Shown: positions 15,120-21,985 of the stretch, in pieces
How positions within the stretch are numbered: position 1 is the stretch's first letter
How the letters are laid out: every line of letters begins with the position of its first letter
Assembly: GCA_019747095.1 (NCBI GenBank)
Contig: JAIERG010000034.1
Coordinates: forward strand, 1-33,348
Length of the DNA stretch: 33,348 bases
DNA from: Caulobacteraceae bacterium
GTDB lineage: Bacteria; Pseudomonadota; Alphaproteobacteria; Caulobacterales; Caulobacteraceae
Reading direction: 5' to 3'
The notes under the pieces: model-generated
Told to the model about the DNA's origin: nothing
What the model saw: only the letters and a program-made list of their open reading frames with translations
The model's database searches: none
Made by a program: the position numbers and the translations under genes

Positions 15120-15209
15120 ACTGTCTGTGATTGTCCGGACTGTCAGAGCCCATTGTTTTGATTGGGTTTTACAACAGACATTCACAGACAGTCCCCATCG
15201 ACTGTCTGT
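15120..15209. promoter_or_regulatory. ACTGTCTGT site array upstream of the gene at 15269
   Basis: Full sites: ACTGTCTGT at 15120-15128 and 15201-15209, and its inverse ACAGACAGT at 15184-15192. Partial sites: ACTGTC at 15139 and ACAGACA at 15174. The outer pair 15120-15130 and 15182-15192 forms an 11 bp perfect inverted repeat. The 165 bp from 15104 to 15268 hold no gene. The array is a candidate operator for the putative HTH protein that follows. Confidence 0.55.
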
Positions 15210-15268
15210 TATTGGTGTTTTCCGCACATAGGCTTGACTTCACCCTATATGCGCGTCACGCTCAAAGC

Positions 15269-15931
15269 ATGATCACGGCGGGCTCGCTAGTCCAACGCGT
15301 TGCGGTCTCAACCGGTGTCCCGGTTGGGACCGTCAACCTGTTCTTCCGCCACCTTCGTGAGGCGGGTCTGATGACGACTGGAGCGCGCGGCGTGAACGCG
15401 CCTCCGATGCAGCGCCTGGACGCCGCCCGGCTCTTGCTGGCTCTCGCTGTCACCGATCGCCCGTCGCGCGCCGCGCAGGCGGTCATCGACTTCGGCCAGC
15501 TGAGCGATATCGACGACGGGTCTCAGTCTGCGGAACTGGGGTTGGCCAACGCGCTCGCCAAGCTGGCCGACGAACCCGGTTCGTGGCGGGTCGCTTGCCA
15601 TGTTCATGTCCAGCGTCTCGCTGTCGAACTGATCATGGTCGATGAATTCGGTCTCTCCTCCGCGCTGGAGGGCGAAGGCACCGGAGAGATGCCCGCCAAA
15701 ACGCAGCACTTCCTGCATCCGAACTATGCGATCCCGCCGAGCGACTCAGACGACCCGGCTGATAGCGCCGCCGAGCATGCGCGGGATCAAGCCGTCGCCG
15801 AGGTCCAGGCCCGCTACTTCAATCGGCTCCAGGTCACACGGACGATTCCGCCCGTCCTTCTGGATGAAATCGCGGCTCTTTTTGCCGCCGCAGAGGCTCC
15901 CGCCGCTCCGCCTCCCGGAGACGGCCAATGA
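15269..15931 (+). CDS. Putative HTH protein of the head-gene operon
   Basis: A 220-residue protein. Residues 5-40 look like a helix-turn-helix (SLVQRVAVSTGVPVGTVNLF, then FRHLREAGLMTTG). The middle is Ala/Leu-rich helical, and the C-terminal part is Pro/Ala-rich. I chose ATG 15269; an open frame further upstream would read through the ACTGTCTGT array. It lies between the terminase region and the capsid, overlaps the next start (ATGA) and is probably the first gene of the head operon. It may be a transcription regulator of the head genes. By position and HTH it could also act as a small-terminase substitute. Neither is shown. Confidence 0.6.
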   Translation: MITAGSLVQRVAVSTGVPVGTVNLFFRHLREAGLMTTGARGVNAPPMQRLDAARLLLALAVTDRPSRAAQAVIDFGQLSDIDDGSQSAELGLANALAKLADEPGSWRVACHVHVQRLAVELIMVDEFGLSSALEGEGTGEMPAKTQHFLHPNYAIPPSDSDDPADSAAEHARDQAVAEVQARYFNRLQVTRTIPPVLLDEIAALFAAAEAPAAPPPGDGQ

Positions 15932-16158
15932 ACCCCAGCCGCCCCCTCCTCGACGCCGCGCGACCCGGCGAACAACGGCAAGTGACCTCCCCGGCGGCGG
16001 GCCCTTCAGACGGGGTCAAGGTCATGCGGTCGCACCCATTCCGCGTCGAGAGACGCCGAATCCCCGCGCCGGTCTTCCGGCCCGAAGGAACGTCCCCCGC
16101 GTCGAGAGACGCCACAGCCCAGCGCCGCCGAGGCGGCCCGATGGAGATTGCCCTATGA
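15928..16158 (+). CDS. Possible 76 aa Arg/Pro-rich protein or structured leader
   Basis: Its ATG overlaps the previous stop and its stop overlaps the capsid start, both as ATGA, and GGAGA stands at a good distance before it. These points favour translation. The product is a low-complexity Arg/Pro/Ser chain with no known domain. Two identical 17-base hairpin-forming repeats inside it are read in different frames, so the DNA or RNA, not the peptide, seems conserved. Translation through it could serve to couple the capsid gene. Confidence 0.4.
   Translation: MNPSRPLLDAARPGEQRQVTSPAAGPSDGVKVMRSHPFRVERRRIPAPVFRPEGTSPASRDATAQRRRGGPMEIAL
16041..16113 (+). repeat. Duplicated 17-base hairpin with GAGA loop
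   Basis: CCGCGTCGAGAGACGCC occurs at 16041-16057 and 16097-16113. Each forms GCGTC-GAGA-GACGC, a five-pair stem with a GNRA tetraloop. The first copy extends by ATTC/GAAT beyond a C-C mismatch. Both lie within 115 bases upstream of the capsid gene. Confidence 0.6.
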
Positions 16159-17375
16159 CCACCCTGACTGCCCTGAGGGAAAAGCGCGCCAGCAAGACTG
16201 ACGCGCTTCGCGCCATCCAGGCGCGCGCCCAAACCGAGAACCGCGACGCCCTGACCGACGCCGAACAATCGGCTTTCGACAGCGGCAAGGCCGAGATCGA
16301 GGCCCTCGATCGGCAAATCCGCAATGCGGAGTTTCTCGCCGAGGCCGAGCGCCGCGAAGGTGGCGAACCCGTTGGCGAACCCGGTTCGCCTGATCTGTCG
16401 CGCTACAGCATCGCCAGGGCGATGCGTTGCGGCATGACCGGGACCTTTGACGGCCTTGAGGGCGAGCTTCACGCCGAGCTGTCGCGTGGTCGTGAGACGC
16501 GCGGCGTGATGATCCCGACCACTGTCCTGTTGGGCGAGGCTCGCTCTCAGACGGCAGGAACTGGCTCTGCCGGCGGCTTCACCGTCCAGACCAATGTTGC
16601 CCCGCTCGCTGATCGCTTCCGGCCCGCTCTTAGGGTCGAAGCCATGGGCGCGACCGTTCTCAGGAACCTGTCGGGCATTATGGACCTGCCGAACCTCGCC
16701 AGCTCGGGCACGGCCGCTTGGGTCGCGGAGAACGGCAACGCCACCCGCTCGGCCGTCACCTTCGCCAAGGTGCCGATGGCCCCGAAAACCGTGACTGGCG
16801 AGTATCGCCTGTCGCGCCGTCTGATCCTCCAGTCCAATGAGGCGATCGAGGATCTCATGCGCCGCGACCTCGGCCTGATCCTCGCCCAGGCTCTGGACGC
16901 CGCCGCCATCAAGGGCGGCGCGACCAATCAACCGGTCGGCATTCTGGCCAACAGCGGCGTGGAAGAGGTCACGGCCGCAACGGACCTAACCGACACGGCC
17001 GCCGATCTGATCGCTGCTCTGGAGCTGGACGACGTGATGGGCACGGCGGCCTTCCTGACCAACCCGACCGTCGTCAACGCCGCCCGCAAGATCAAGGATG
17101 GCGAGGGCCACAACATCTCGCTCGCCGAGACCTTCCACGGTCAACGGCTGGAGGTGACGACCCAGGTTCCGAACAACGGCGGCGACCCGGTTAAGCAGAA
17201 CCTGATCTATGGGCTCTGGAGCGAGCTGGTCGTGGGCTACTGGTCGGCCGTCGATATCCTGGTCAACCCGTATCACGCGGACGTGGCCAGCAACGGCGGT
17301 GCCCTGATCCACGCCTTCCTGGACGCCGACGTGGCCGTTCGCCACGTCGAGGCCTTCCGCTACGCGGAGGTCTGA
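16155..17375 (+). CDS. HK97-fold major capsid protein
   Basis: A 406-residue capsid protein. Residues 1-60 are a charged coiled coil, the delta scaffolding domain (ALREKRASKTDALRAIQARA). The mature part begins after about residue 95, with GTGSAGGFTVQT, then VLRNLSGIMDLPNL, AAWVAENGNA, the P-domain pattern PKTVTGEYRLSRRLILQS, RRDLGLILAQALDAAAIKGG and GATNQPVGILAN. These are standard HK97-type features. GGAG stands 8 bases before the ATG. The adjacent protease should remove the delta domain. The capsid precedes protease and portal, the reverse of the usual portal-protease-capsid order. A longer in-frame opening upstream is a shadow of the preceding genes. Confidence 0.95.
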   Translation: MTTLTALREKRASKTDALRAIQARAQTENRDALTDAEQSAFDSGKAEIEALDRQIRNAEFLAEAERREGGEPVGEPGSPDLSRYSIARAMRCGMTGTFDGLEGELHAELSRGRETRGVMIPTTVLLGEARSQTAGTGSAGGFTVQTNVAPLADRFRPALRVEAMGATVLRNLSGIMDLPNLASSGTAAWVAENGNATRSAVTFAKVPMAPKTVTGEYRLSRRLILQSNEAIEDLMRRDLGLILAQALDAAAIKGGATNQPVGILANSGVEEVTAATDLTDTAADLIAALELDDVMGTAAFLTNPTVVNAARKIKDGEGHNISLAETFHGQRLEVTTQVPNNGGDPVKQNLIYGLWSELVVGYWSAVDILVNPYHADVASNGGALIHAFLDADVAVRHVEAFRYAEV

Positions 17376-17377
17376 GG

Positions 17378-17911
17378 ATGACGCCCGAACGCCGCGCCGC
17401 CACGCTTGAGGTTCGCGCCAAGGGCCGACGCCTGGAGGGCTATGCCGCCCTCTTCGGCGTTCGGGCGCGCATCGCCGACCAGTTCGATGAGGAGATCCGA
17501 CAGGGGGCCTTCACCGGCTCCCTCTCGGCCGCCTCAGACATTCTCGCCCTGGTCGATCACGACCCCTCGCGCCTCCTCGCGCGCACCCGCTCGCGGACCC
17601 TTCGGCTTTCCCAGGACAGCCGGGGCCTCGCCTTCGACCTGGACGTTCCCGACACGTCGGAAGGCCGCGACGTTCTCGCGCTCGCCGAGCGCGGCGACCT
17701 CGGCGGAATGAGCTTCGGCTTCACCCTTGCTCCCGGCGGCGAGGTTCGCGAGGGCGGGCTTCGCATCCTCCAGGCCGTCAAGCTGCACGAGATCAGCGTG
17801 GTCAAGGCTTGGCCCGCCTATCAGGGAACCGAGGTCGCGGCCCGCTCCGACCAGCTGGCCAGCCCCGCGCGCCTGGTTCACCTGAGGCGCTATCTGGAGG
17901 CCATCGCATGA
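17378..17911 (+). CDS. HK97-type prohead protease
   Basis: A 177-residue serine protease of family U35/S78 that matures the prohead. The catalytic His is H61 in LVDHDPSRLLAR, the Ser is S112 in GGMSFGF and the acid is E138 in LHEISVVKAWPAY. N-terminal EGYAALFGV and the segment GAFTGSL also fit the family. The length is normal. It starts 2 bp after the capsid stop with GGAGG well placed, and its stop overlaps the portal start. Confidence 0.95.
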   Translation: MTPERRAATLEVRAKGRRLEGYAALFGVRARIADQFDEEIRQGAFTGSLSAASDILALVDHDPSRLLARTRSRTLRLSQDSRGLAFDLDVPDTSEGRDVLALAERGDLGGMSFGFTLAPGGEVREGGLRILQAVKLHEISVVKAWPAYQGTEVAARSDQLASPARLVHLRRYLEAIA

Positions 17912-19113
17912 TCTGGCCTTTCAATCGTGAGCGCCGCTCGGCCGCCAGCATCGCCAGCTCTGACCCCTACCTCGCTGAGTTCTTCGGCCTTCGCGGTCAA
18001 GGCGGCGCGGGCGTCAACCCGGACGCTCTGCTGTCCAACAGCGCGGTTGCCGTTCGGTGCGTCAATCTCCGGTCAGAAATGCTGGCCAGCGTCGGCTTGC
18101 ACACCTTCCGCCGCACGGCCGAGGGCGGCCGGGAGCGCGCGGACGATCTGCCGCTCTATTCCGTGCTGCACGACCTCATGAACCCCGGAATGACCGCCTA
18201 TGAGGGGCGGGAGTTCCTGACGCGCTCTCTCGACCTTTCGGGCAATGCCTACGCTAGGATCGAGCGCAACTTCCGGGGCGAGGTCACCGCTCTCTATCCC
18301 GCTGCGCCCGCCGATGTGGCCGTTGAACGGCTGGCGTCTGGACGGCTTCGCTATCGCGTTTCGCAACGCCAAGGCGGAACCCTCACCTTGCTGCAGGACG
18401 AGATGCTTCACGTTCGGGGCCCCTCGCGCGACGGCCTCATGGGCGTCTCGGCGATCCAGTTCGGCCGGGGCGCGATGGGTCTCAGGGTCGCCCAGGCCGA
18501 GACGGCTCAGACCCTGATGCAGAATGGGCTTCGGCCTAGCGGCGTCATGAGCTTCACCGAGAGACTCCAGGCCACCGATCGCACCAAGATCCGTGAATCG
18601 ATCGCCGAGCGCATCCAAGGCCCGGCGAACGCTGGCCAGCTCATGATCATGGATGGCGGGGCCAAGTTCGAGCGCCTGTCGTTCTCGCCGGAAGACGCTG
18701 AGTTCCTCGCCTCACAAAAGCTGTCCAATGAGGACGTTGCCCGCCTGTTTGGCGTTCCCCCGACCAGCGTCGGCATCACGGACAAGGCCACCTATTCCAA
18801 CGTCGAACAGGAAGGCCGGTCGCTAGTCCAAAACTGTCTCGGCCCGCTCGCCGCGCGTATCGAGGCGGCTCTTGCCCGGTGCCTGCTGACCGATGAAGGG
18901 CGCCGGACCTACTACATCGAGCACGACCTTTCGGGCCTCCTCAGGGGCGACGTGCAAGCGCGTTTCGAGGCCTATCGCATCGGCCGCGAGATCGGGGTTT
19001 TCAGCCCGAACGACGTGCGCCGACGCGAGAACGAGCCGCCCATTCCCCAGGGCGACAGCTATCACCAGCCCTCAAACTGGACGCCGCTCGGCTCCCCGGC
19101 GGTGACGCAATGA
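17908..19113 (+). CDS. Phage portal protein (HK97 type)
   Basis: A 401-residue protein that forms the dodecameric ring through which DNA enters the head. Family patterns: AVRCVNLRSEMLASVGLHTF, SVLHDLMNPGMTAYEGREFL, LSGNAYARIERNF, YPAAPADVAVERL, GVSAIQFGRGAMGL, ASQKLSNEDVARLFGVPPTS and a C-terminal end with NDVRRRENEPPIPQGD. ATG 17908 has GGAGG at a good distance and overlaps the protease stop. It is complete, so it should bind terminase and connector. The stop overlaps the next start (ATGA). Confidence 0.96.
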   Translation: MIWPFNRERRSAASIASSDPYLAEFFGLRGQGGAGVNPDALLSNSAVAVRCVNLRSEMLASVGLHTFRRTAEGGRERADDLPLYSVLHDLMNPGMTAYEGREFLTRSLDLSGNAYARIERNFRGEVTALYPAAPADVAVERLASGRLRYRVSQRQGGTLTLLQDEMLHVRGPSRDGLMGVSAIQFGRGAMGLRVAQAETAQTLMQNGLRPSGVMSFTERLQATDRTKIRESIAERIQGPANAGQLMIMDGGAKFERLSFSPEDAEFLASQKLSNEDVARLFGVPPTSVGITDKATYSNVEQEGRSLVQNCLGPLAARIEAALARCLLTDEGRRTYYIEHDLSGLLRGDVQARFEAYRIGREIGVFSPNDVRRRENEPPIPQGDSYHQPSNWTPLGSPAVTQ

Positions 19114-19391
19114 CCGAACCCGTGGTCACGCTGAATGAAGCGAAAGAGGCGCTCCGCATTCTCCACGATGACCAGGACGCCCTGATCCAGGGCTTCCTGG
19201 ACGCGGCGATCGAGGAGGCCCTTTGCCTCGCCGATGGCCTCGATCGAGAGACGCTCACGGCCGAGACCCTTCCTCCGACAGTCCGAACGGCGATCCTGCT
19301 CCACGTCATTCAGATATTCGACCAGGCCGACGGCCAGACCCCGCCCGGGTCTGTCGCCCTCGCCAGCCGCCATCGAGACTGGAGCGCGTGA
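19110..19391 (+). CDS. Head-tail connector (gp6-like)
   Basis: A 93-residue helical protein: TLNEAKEALRILHDDQDALI, QGFLDAAIEEALCLADG, then PPTVRTAILLHVIQIFDQAD. This is the pattern of gp6-like connectors that sit under the portal and form the surface for tail joining. It overlaps the portal stop and its own stop overlaps the next gene by one base. It is the last structural gene. No head-closure, tail-terminator or tail-tube gene follows, unlike in an HK97-type prophage. Confidence 0.85.
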   Translation: MTEPVVTLNEAKEALRILHDDQDALIQGFLDAAIEEALCLADGLDRETLTAETLPPTVRTAILLHVIQIFDQADGQTPPGSVALASRHRDWSA

Positions 19392-19765
19392 TGGCAGGGT
19401 TCCCGGTCATCAAGACGGCTCATGACCTGGTCGCGGAGCGCCTTGTTCCGTGTTCCGAAAGCGTCCTGCTGTCCCTCGCCCGAAAGCATGGCGTCGGCCG
19501 CAAACTCGGGCGAACGTGTGTCTTCACCCCGGCCGACGTGACCGAACTTTTGGAAAAGCTTCCATGCCCCTCACCCTCAAACGACGCCACGGTTCGCCAA
19601 ACTGGTACATACGCGGGACCGTCCGCGGGCTCCTCGTTGACGAAAGCACTGGCACTGGCGACCGCAAAGCGGCCGAGGAAGTCCGCGCGGTCCGCGAGGC
19701 CGAGCTGCTCAAGCGATCAGTCCACGGTGATTCCGCTACACGCACCTTCGCGGATGCCGCGTTGA
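19391..19765 (+). CDS. Excisionase-like HTH protein, overlaps integrase
   Basis: 124 residues in the full frame. The first 60 contain a MerR/Xis-like DNA-binding module: TAHDLVAERLVPCSESVLLS, LARKHGVGRKLGRTCVFTPA, then DVTELLEKLPCP. Such proteins before an integrase usually act as excisionase. GGAG precedes the ATG by six bases. The last 200 bases overlap the integrase in another frame and code for a low-complexity tail, so the active part is probably the first 60 residues. Confidence 0.65.
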   Translation: MAGFPVIKTAHDLVAERLVPCSESVLLSLARKHGVGRKLGRTCVFTPADVTELLEKLPCPSPSNDATVRQTGTYAGPSAGSSLTKALALATAKRPRKSARSARPSCSSDQSTVIPLHAPSRMPR

Positions 19766-20631
19766 GCTACATGGAAGCGGGAGGGGAAAGTCAGCACCTC
19801 GCGCCCATCCTGAAGCGGATCGGTTCAAAGCCCCTCGCGACCATCGGTCAGGCCGAGATCGACGCGCTGGCCCTGAAGCTGAAACCTGACGGCGGCCCGG
19901 CCACCCGCAATCGCCACATCTACACCCCTGTCGTCGCCGTGCTGCATCATGCTGCCCGCAAGCGATGGTGCGACAAACCTGTCGTAGCCCGGCCGAGGGA
20001 GCCGAAGGGCCGCGTCCGTTGGGTTACCCACGCCGAGGCCGATCAGCTTATTGAGGCCGCTGCGCCGCACCTCCGGCCACTGGTCGTTTTCCTGTTTTCG
20101 ACCGGAGCCCGCGTCTCCGAAGCCCTTTACCTCGATTGGCGCGACGTTGACCTGGACAGGGCGCACGTCCAGTTCATTGACACCAAGAACGGCGAGCCGA
20201 GAGGCGTTCCTCTACATCCTCGCGCCGTCGCCGCCCTGTCCAGCCTTCCCCATCGCCAGGGAGCGGTTTTCCGGCGTTCCCTGCCCCACGTCACCGCCTC
20301 TGGCGTCCGGCGGCCCTTAGGGCCCGCTTATGAGGTCAGGGAGGGCGGTGGGGGTCAAATCAAGACCGCTTGGAACGGGATGCTCCGGCGCGCGGGCATC
20401 ACCGATTTCAGCCCTCACGACTGCCGCCACACCTGGGCAACGTGGCACTACCAGGCGAACCGAGATCTTACGGCTTTGATGGCCCTCGGCGGCTGGAAAA
20501 GCGTCTCGATGGTGATGCGCTACGCCCATGTGAACACCTCGCATCTTGCCGGATCGATCGGCGGGATATGGGGAAAATCCGGGGACACGGCCCCCGCAAG
20601 AGCCGTCAAACCCAAGCGTGGAGCCGCTTAG
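19564..20631 (+). CDS. Tyrosine recombinase / integrase
   Basis: A 355-residue site-specific recombinase that should integrate and excise the element at tRNA-Thr(GGU). The catalytic set is complete: R183 in STGARVSEAL, K208 in FIDTKNGEPR, H285 and R288 in SPHDCRHTWATW, W311 in LGGWKS and Y320 in MVMRYAHVN. The N-terminal part (1-55) is an arm-binding-like domain and 60-145 the core-binding helices. The start MPLTLKRRHGSPNWYIRGT is chosen because homology begins here; GGAAA is upstream. It lies 15 bp before attR and is transcribed toward it, as the last gene of the same direction. Confidence 0.96.
   Translation: MPLTLKRRHGSPNWYIRGTVRGLLVDESTGTGDRKAAEEVRAVREAELLKRSVHGDSATRTFADAALSYMEAGGESQHLAPILKRIGSKPLATIGQAEIDALALKLKPDGGPATRNRHIYTPVVAVLHHAARKRWCDKPVVARPREPKGRVRWVTHAEADQLIEAAAPHLRPLVVFLFSTGARVSEALYLDWRDVDLDRAHVQFIDTKNGEPRGVPLHPRAVAALSSLPHRQGAVFRRSLPHVTASGVRRPLGPAYEVREGGGGQIKTAWNGMLRRAGITDFSPHDCRHTWATWHYQANRDLTALMALGGWKSVSMVMRYAHVNTSHLAGSIGGIWGKSGDTAPARAVKPKRGAA
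20576..20586 (+). repeat. Right arm-type repeat (AATCCGGGGAC)
   Basis: Matches ten of eleven bases of the tandem pair at 10700-10721, in the same orientation, 61 bp inside attR. It lies in the 3' end of the integrase gene. Confidence 0.4.
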
Positions 20632-20646
20632 AGATATGACAGAAAA

Positions 20647-20697
20647 ATCCTTGGTAAGGCTGAGGTCGGCAGTTCAATCCTGCCCGGCGGCACCATC
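20647..20697. repeat. attR, 51 bp core repeat
   Basis: Identical to 10560-10610. It is the original host 3' part of tRNA-Thr(GGU), without the 5' third, so it is not a functional tRNA gene here. Confidence 0.95.
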
Positions 20698-20706
20698 CAT
20701 AGCGAA

Positions 20707-20735
20707 AGGCCCGGTCGACAGACCGGGCCTTTTTC
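20707..20735 (+). terminator. Original terminator of tRNA-Thr(GGU), displaced
   Basis: AGGCCCGGTC (20707-20716), loop GACA, GACCGGGCCT (20721-20730) and then TTTTC: a perfect 10 bp stem with a short T run. It lies 9 bases after attR, where the host tRNA terminator belongs. It may also serve the convergent gene ending at 20742. Confidence 0.85.
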
Positions 20736-20741
20736 GTTGTT

Positions 20742-21326
20742 TCACCAGCGGTCGAATGGCCGGCGAGGCCGATCGTCGTCCGATCGATAGGACAGGCTGA
20801 AGGACTGCCCGCGCCGTTTGGCGTCGCCGGGATAGACCAGCGTCGAGCCCGGCCACGGGCTGCCGACTGGATAGCTGTGGTCCAGATAGGGATACCGCCC
20901 ATCGATGGCCCAGCGGCCGTAGCCGTCGTAGGGGCCGTAGCCGAACCAGCCGTTCCGCGTCTGGCTGTAGGCCAGATCCAGCCGGCCAGTCTCTCCGACC
21001 GGGATCGAGACGCCCACGGCCACCTGGCTGAGGTCGTTGGTGCCGATCGATCCGCTGACGAAGCCGTGCATCCGGCGATCATCGACGGGCCCGTCCTCGG
21101 CGAACGCCTCGGTCGCTGGCGGTCGGGCCGCCAGCCAGCGGTCGATCTGTTGCTGGGTCGTCAGGTTGTGCGGCGAAATGGCGGCTGCCTGGCCGTCGAG
21201 GCTCGCGTCGCTTGTCGGACGTTCGGCCCCCAGCATAACGGCACCTGTCCCGATTGGCGCGGTCGTGACCACGCCATCCGGATCGCTAGCGGTCAGAGCG
21301 GCGGCGAGGCCAAGCGCGATCTGCAT
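20742..21326 (-). CDS. Predicted exported hypothetical protein
   Basis: A 194-residue protein. A short hydrophobic N-terminus (MQIALGLAAALTA) may be a weak signal peptide. Residues 100-190 have a strand-rich pattern: MHGFVSGSIGTNDLSQVAVG, SIPVGETGRLDLAYSQ, GWFGYGPYDGYGRW, then FSLSYRSDDDRPRRPFDRW. Alternating hydrophobic and polar residues suggest a beta structure, perhaps envelope-associated. No family is recognised. It is core DNA just beyond the element's right boundary. Confidence 0.6.
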   Translation of the reverse strand: MQIALGLAAALTASDPDGVVTTAPIGTGAVMLGAERPTSDASLDGQAAAISPHNLTTQQQIDRWLAARPPATEAFAEDGPVDDRRMHGFVSGSIGTNDLSQVAVGVSIPVGETGRLDLAYSQTRNGWFGYGPYDGYGRWAIDGRYPYLDHSYPVGSPWPGSTLVYPGDAKRRGQSFSLSYRSDDDRPRRPFDRW

Positions 21327-21399
21327 GGGCGGAACTCCTAACGATCCGTCAGCCTACACACGATTGCGGCGCAAGGGCGACCGCGCTGTTTCGCCGCCA

Positions 21400-21885
21400 T
21401 CACGCCATCCCGTCGCCGCGTCCCAGCGGATCAGGCAGCGGACTGCCTTCCGGCACGAACCGTAATGCGACCGAGTTGATGCAGTAGCGCAGGCCGGTCG
21501 GCGGCGGGCCGTCTGGGAAAACATGCCCTTGGTGCCCACCACACCGCGCGCAAACTGTCTCGACGCGGACCATGCCATAGGATCGGTCCTCGATCGCACG
21601 AACGTGGTCCTCGCTGACTGGCTGGGTAAAGCTGGGCCAGCCGGTGCCGCTCTCGAACTTTGTTCCGGCGCGGAACAGCGGCAGACCGCACTGGCGACAG
21701 GCGTAAACACCAGCACGCTTCTCGCCCAGCAGCACGCCGCAGAACGGCGCTTCGGTGCCGTGGCTCAGGAGGACGCGCTTTTCCTCGGCGTTCAGATCGG
21801 CCTCAAGCGCGACGCGCTGGCCCTCGGACGGCGGGGTCAGGTCGAAGCCGGCGGCGGAGCGGTAGGGGACGGCTATGTCAGTCAT
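21400..21885 (-). CDS. msrB: Peptide-methionine (R)-S-oxide reductase (MsrB)
   Basis: Repairs oxidised methionine by reducing the R-sulfoxide. The sequence has zinc Cys pairs in YACRQCG and CARCGGHQGHVFPDG, the substrate motif GTGWPSF, and the catalytic Cys in RYCINSVALRF. The family start is taken at ATG 21885 (MTDIAVPYRS, 161 residues); an upstream in-frame ATG at 21921 exists. All key residues are present. It is a single gene on the minus strand between two predicted envelope proteins. Confidence 0.94.
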   Translation of the reverse strand: MTDIAVPYRSAAGFDLTPPSEGQRVALEADLNAEEKRVLLSHGTEAPFCGVLLGEKRAGVYACRQCGLPLFRAGTKFESGTGWPSFTQPVSEDHVRAIEDRSYGMVRVETVCARCGGHQGHVFPDGPPPTGLRYCINSVALRFVPEGSPLPDPLGRGDGMA

Positions 21886-21985
21886 GGACCGCAAATAGGA
21901 AGGGCCGGACGAGACTTCCACCCCGCCCGGCCCCGACTGTTTTCGCCCTCAGGCAGCGAGCGACCGCGTCGCGAGCGTTCGCGCC

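Larger units (their letters stand above)
10676..16390. repeat. Five dispersed copies of palindrome RCGAACC-S-GGTTCGY
   Basis: Copies lie at 10676-10690 (ACG arms), 11338-11352 (GCG arms), 14301-14317 (GGCGAAC-CGA-GTTCGCC, one position off), 15570-15584 (ACG arms) and 16374-16390 (GGC arms, 8+1+8). I saw none outside the element. The copies at 10676, 11338, 15570 and 16374 are all in the frame that reads Glu-Pro-Gly-Ser. The copy at 14301 lies between the convergent ends of the terminase and RHH genes. Confidence 0.7.

Noticed and set aside
15233-15250. TTGACT and TATATG as a promoter for the 15269 gene
   Set aside because: The spacing is only about 6 bp, far from 16-18 bp.
15642-16154. In-frame N-terminal extension of the capsid protein
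   Set aside because: The extension overlaps the preceding genes and is Arg/Pro-rich; the ATG at 16155 has a good ribosome site and the delta domain starts there.
10676-16390. LexA boxes (GAAC/GTTC motif)
   Set aside because: Alphaproteobacterial LexA sites are GTTC-N7-GTTC direct repeats; these are GAAC-N3-GTTC palindromes and lie mostly within genes.
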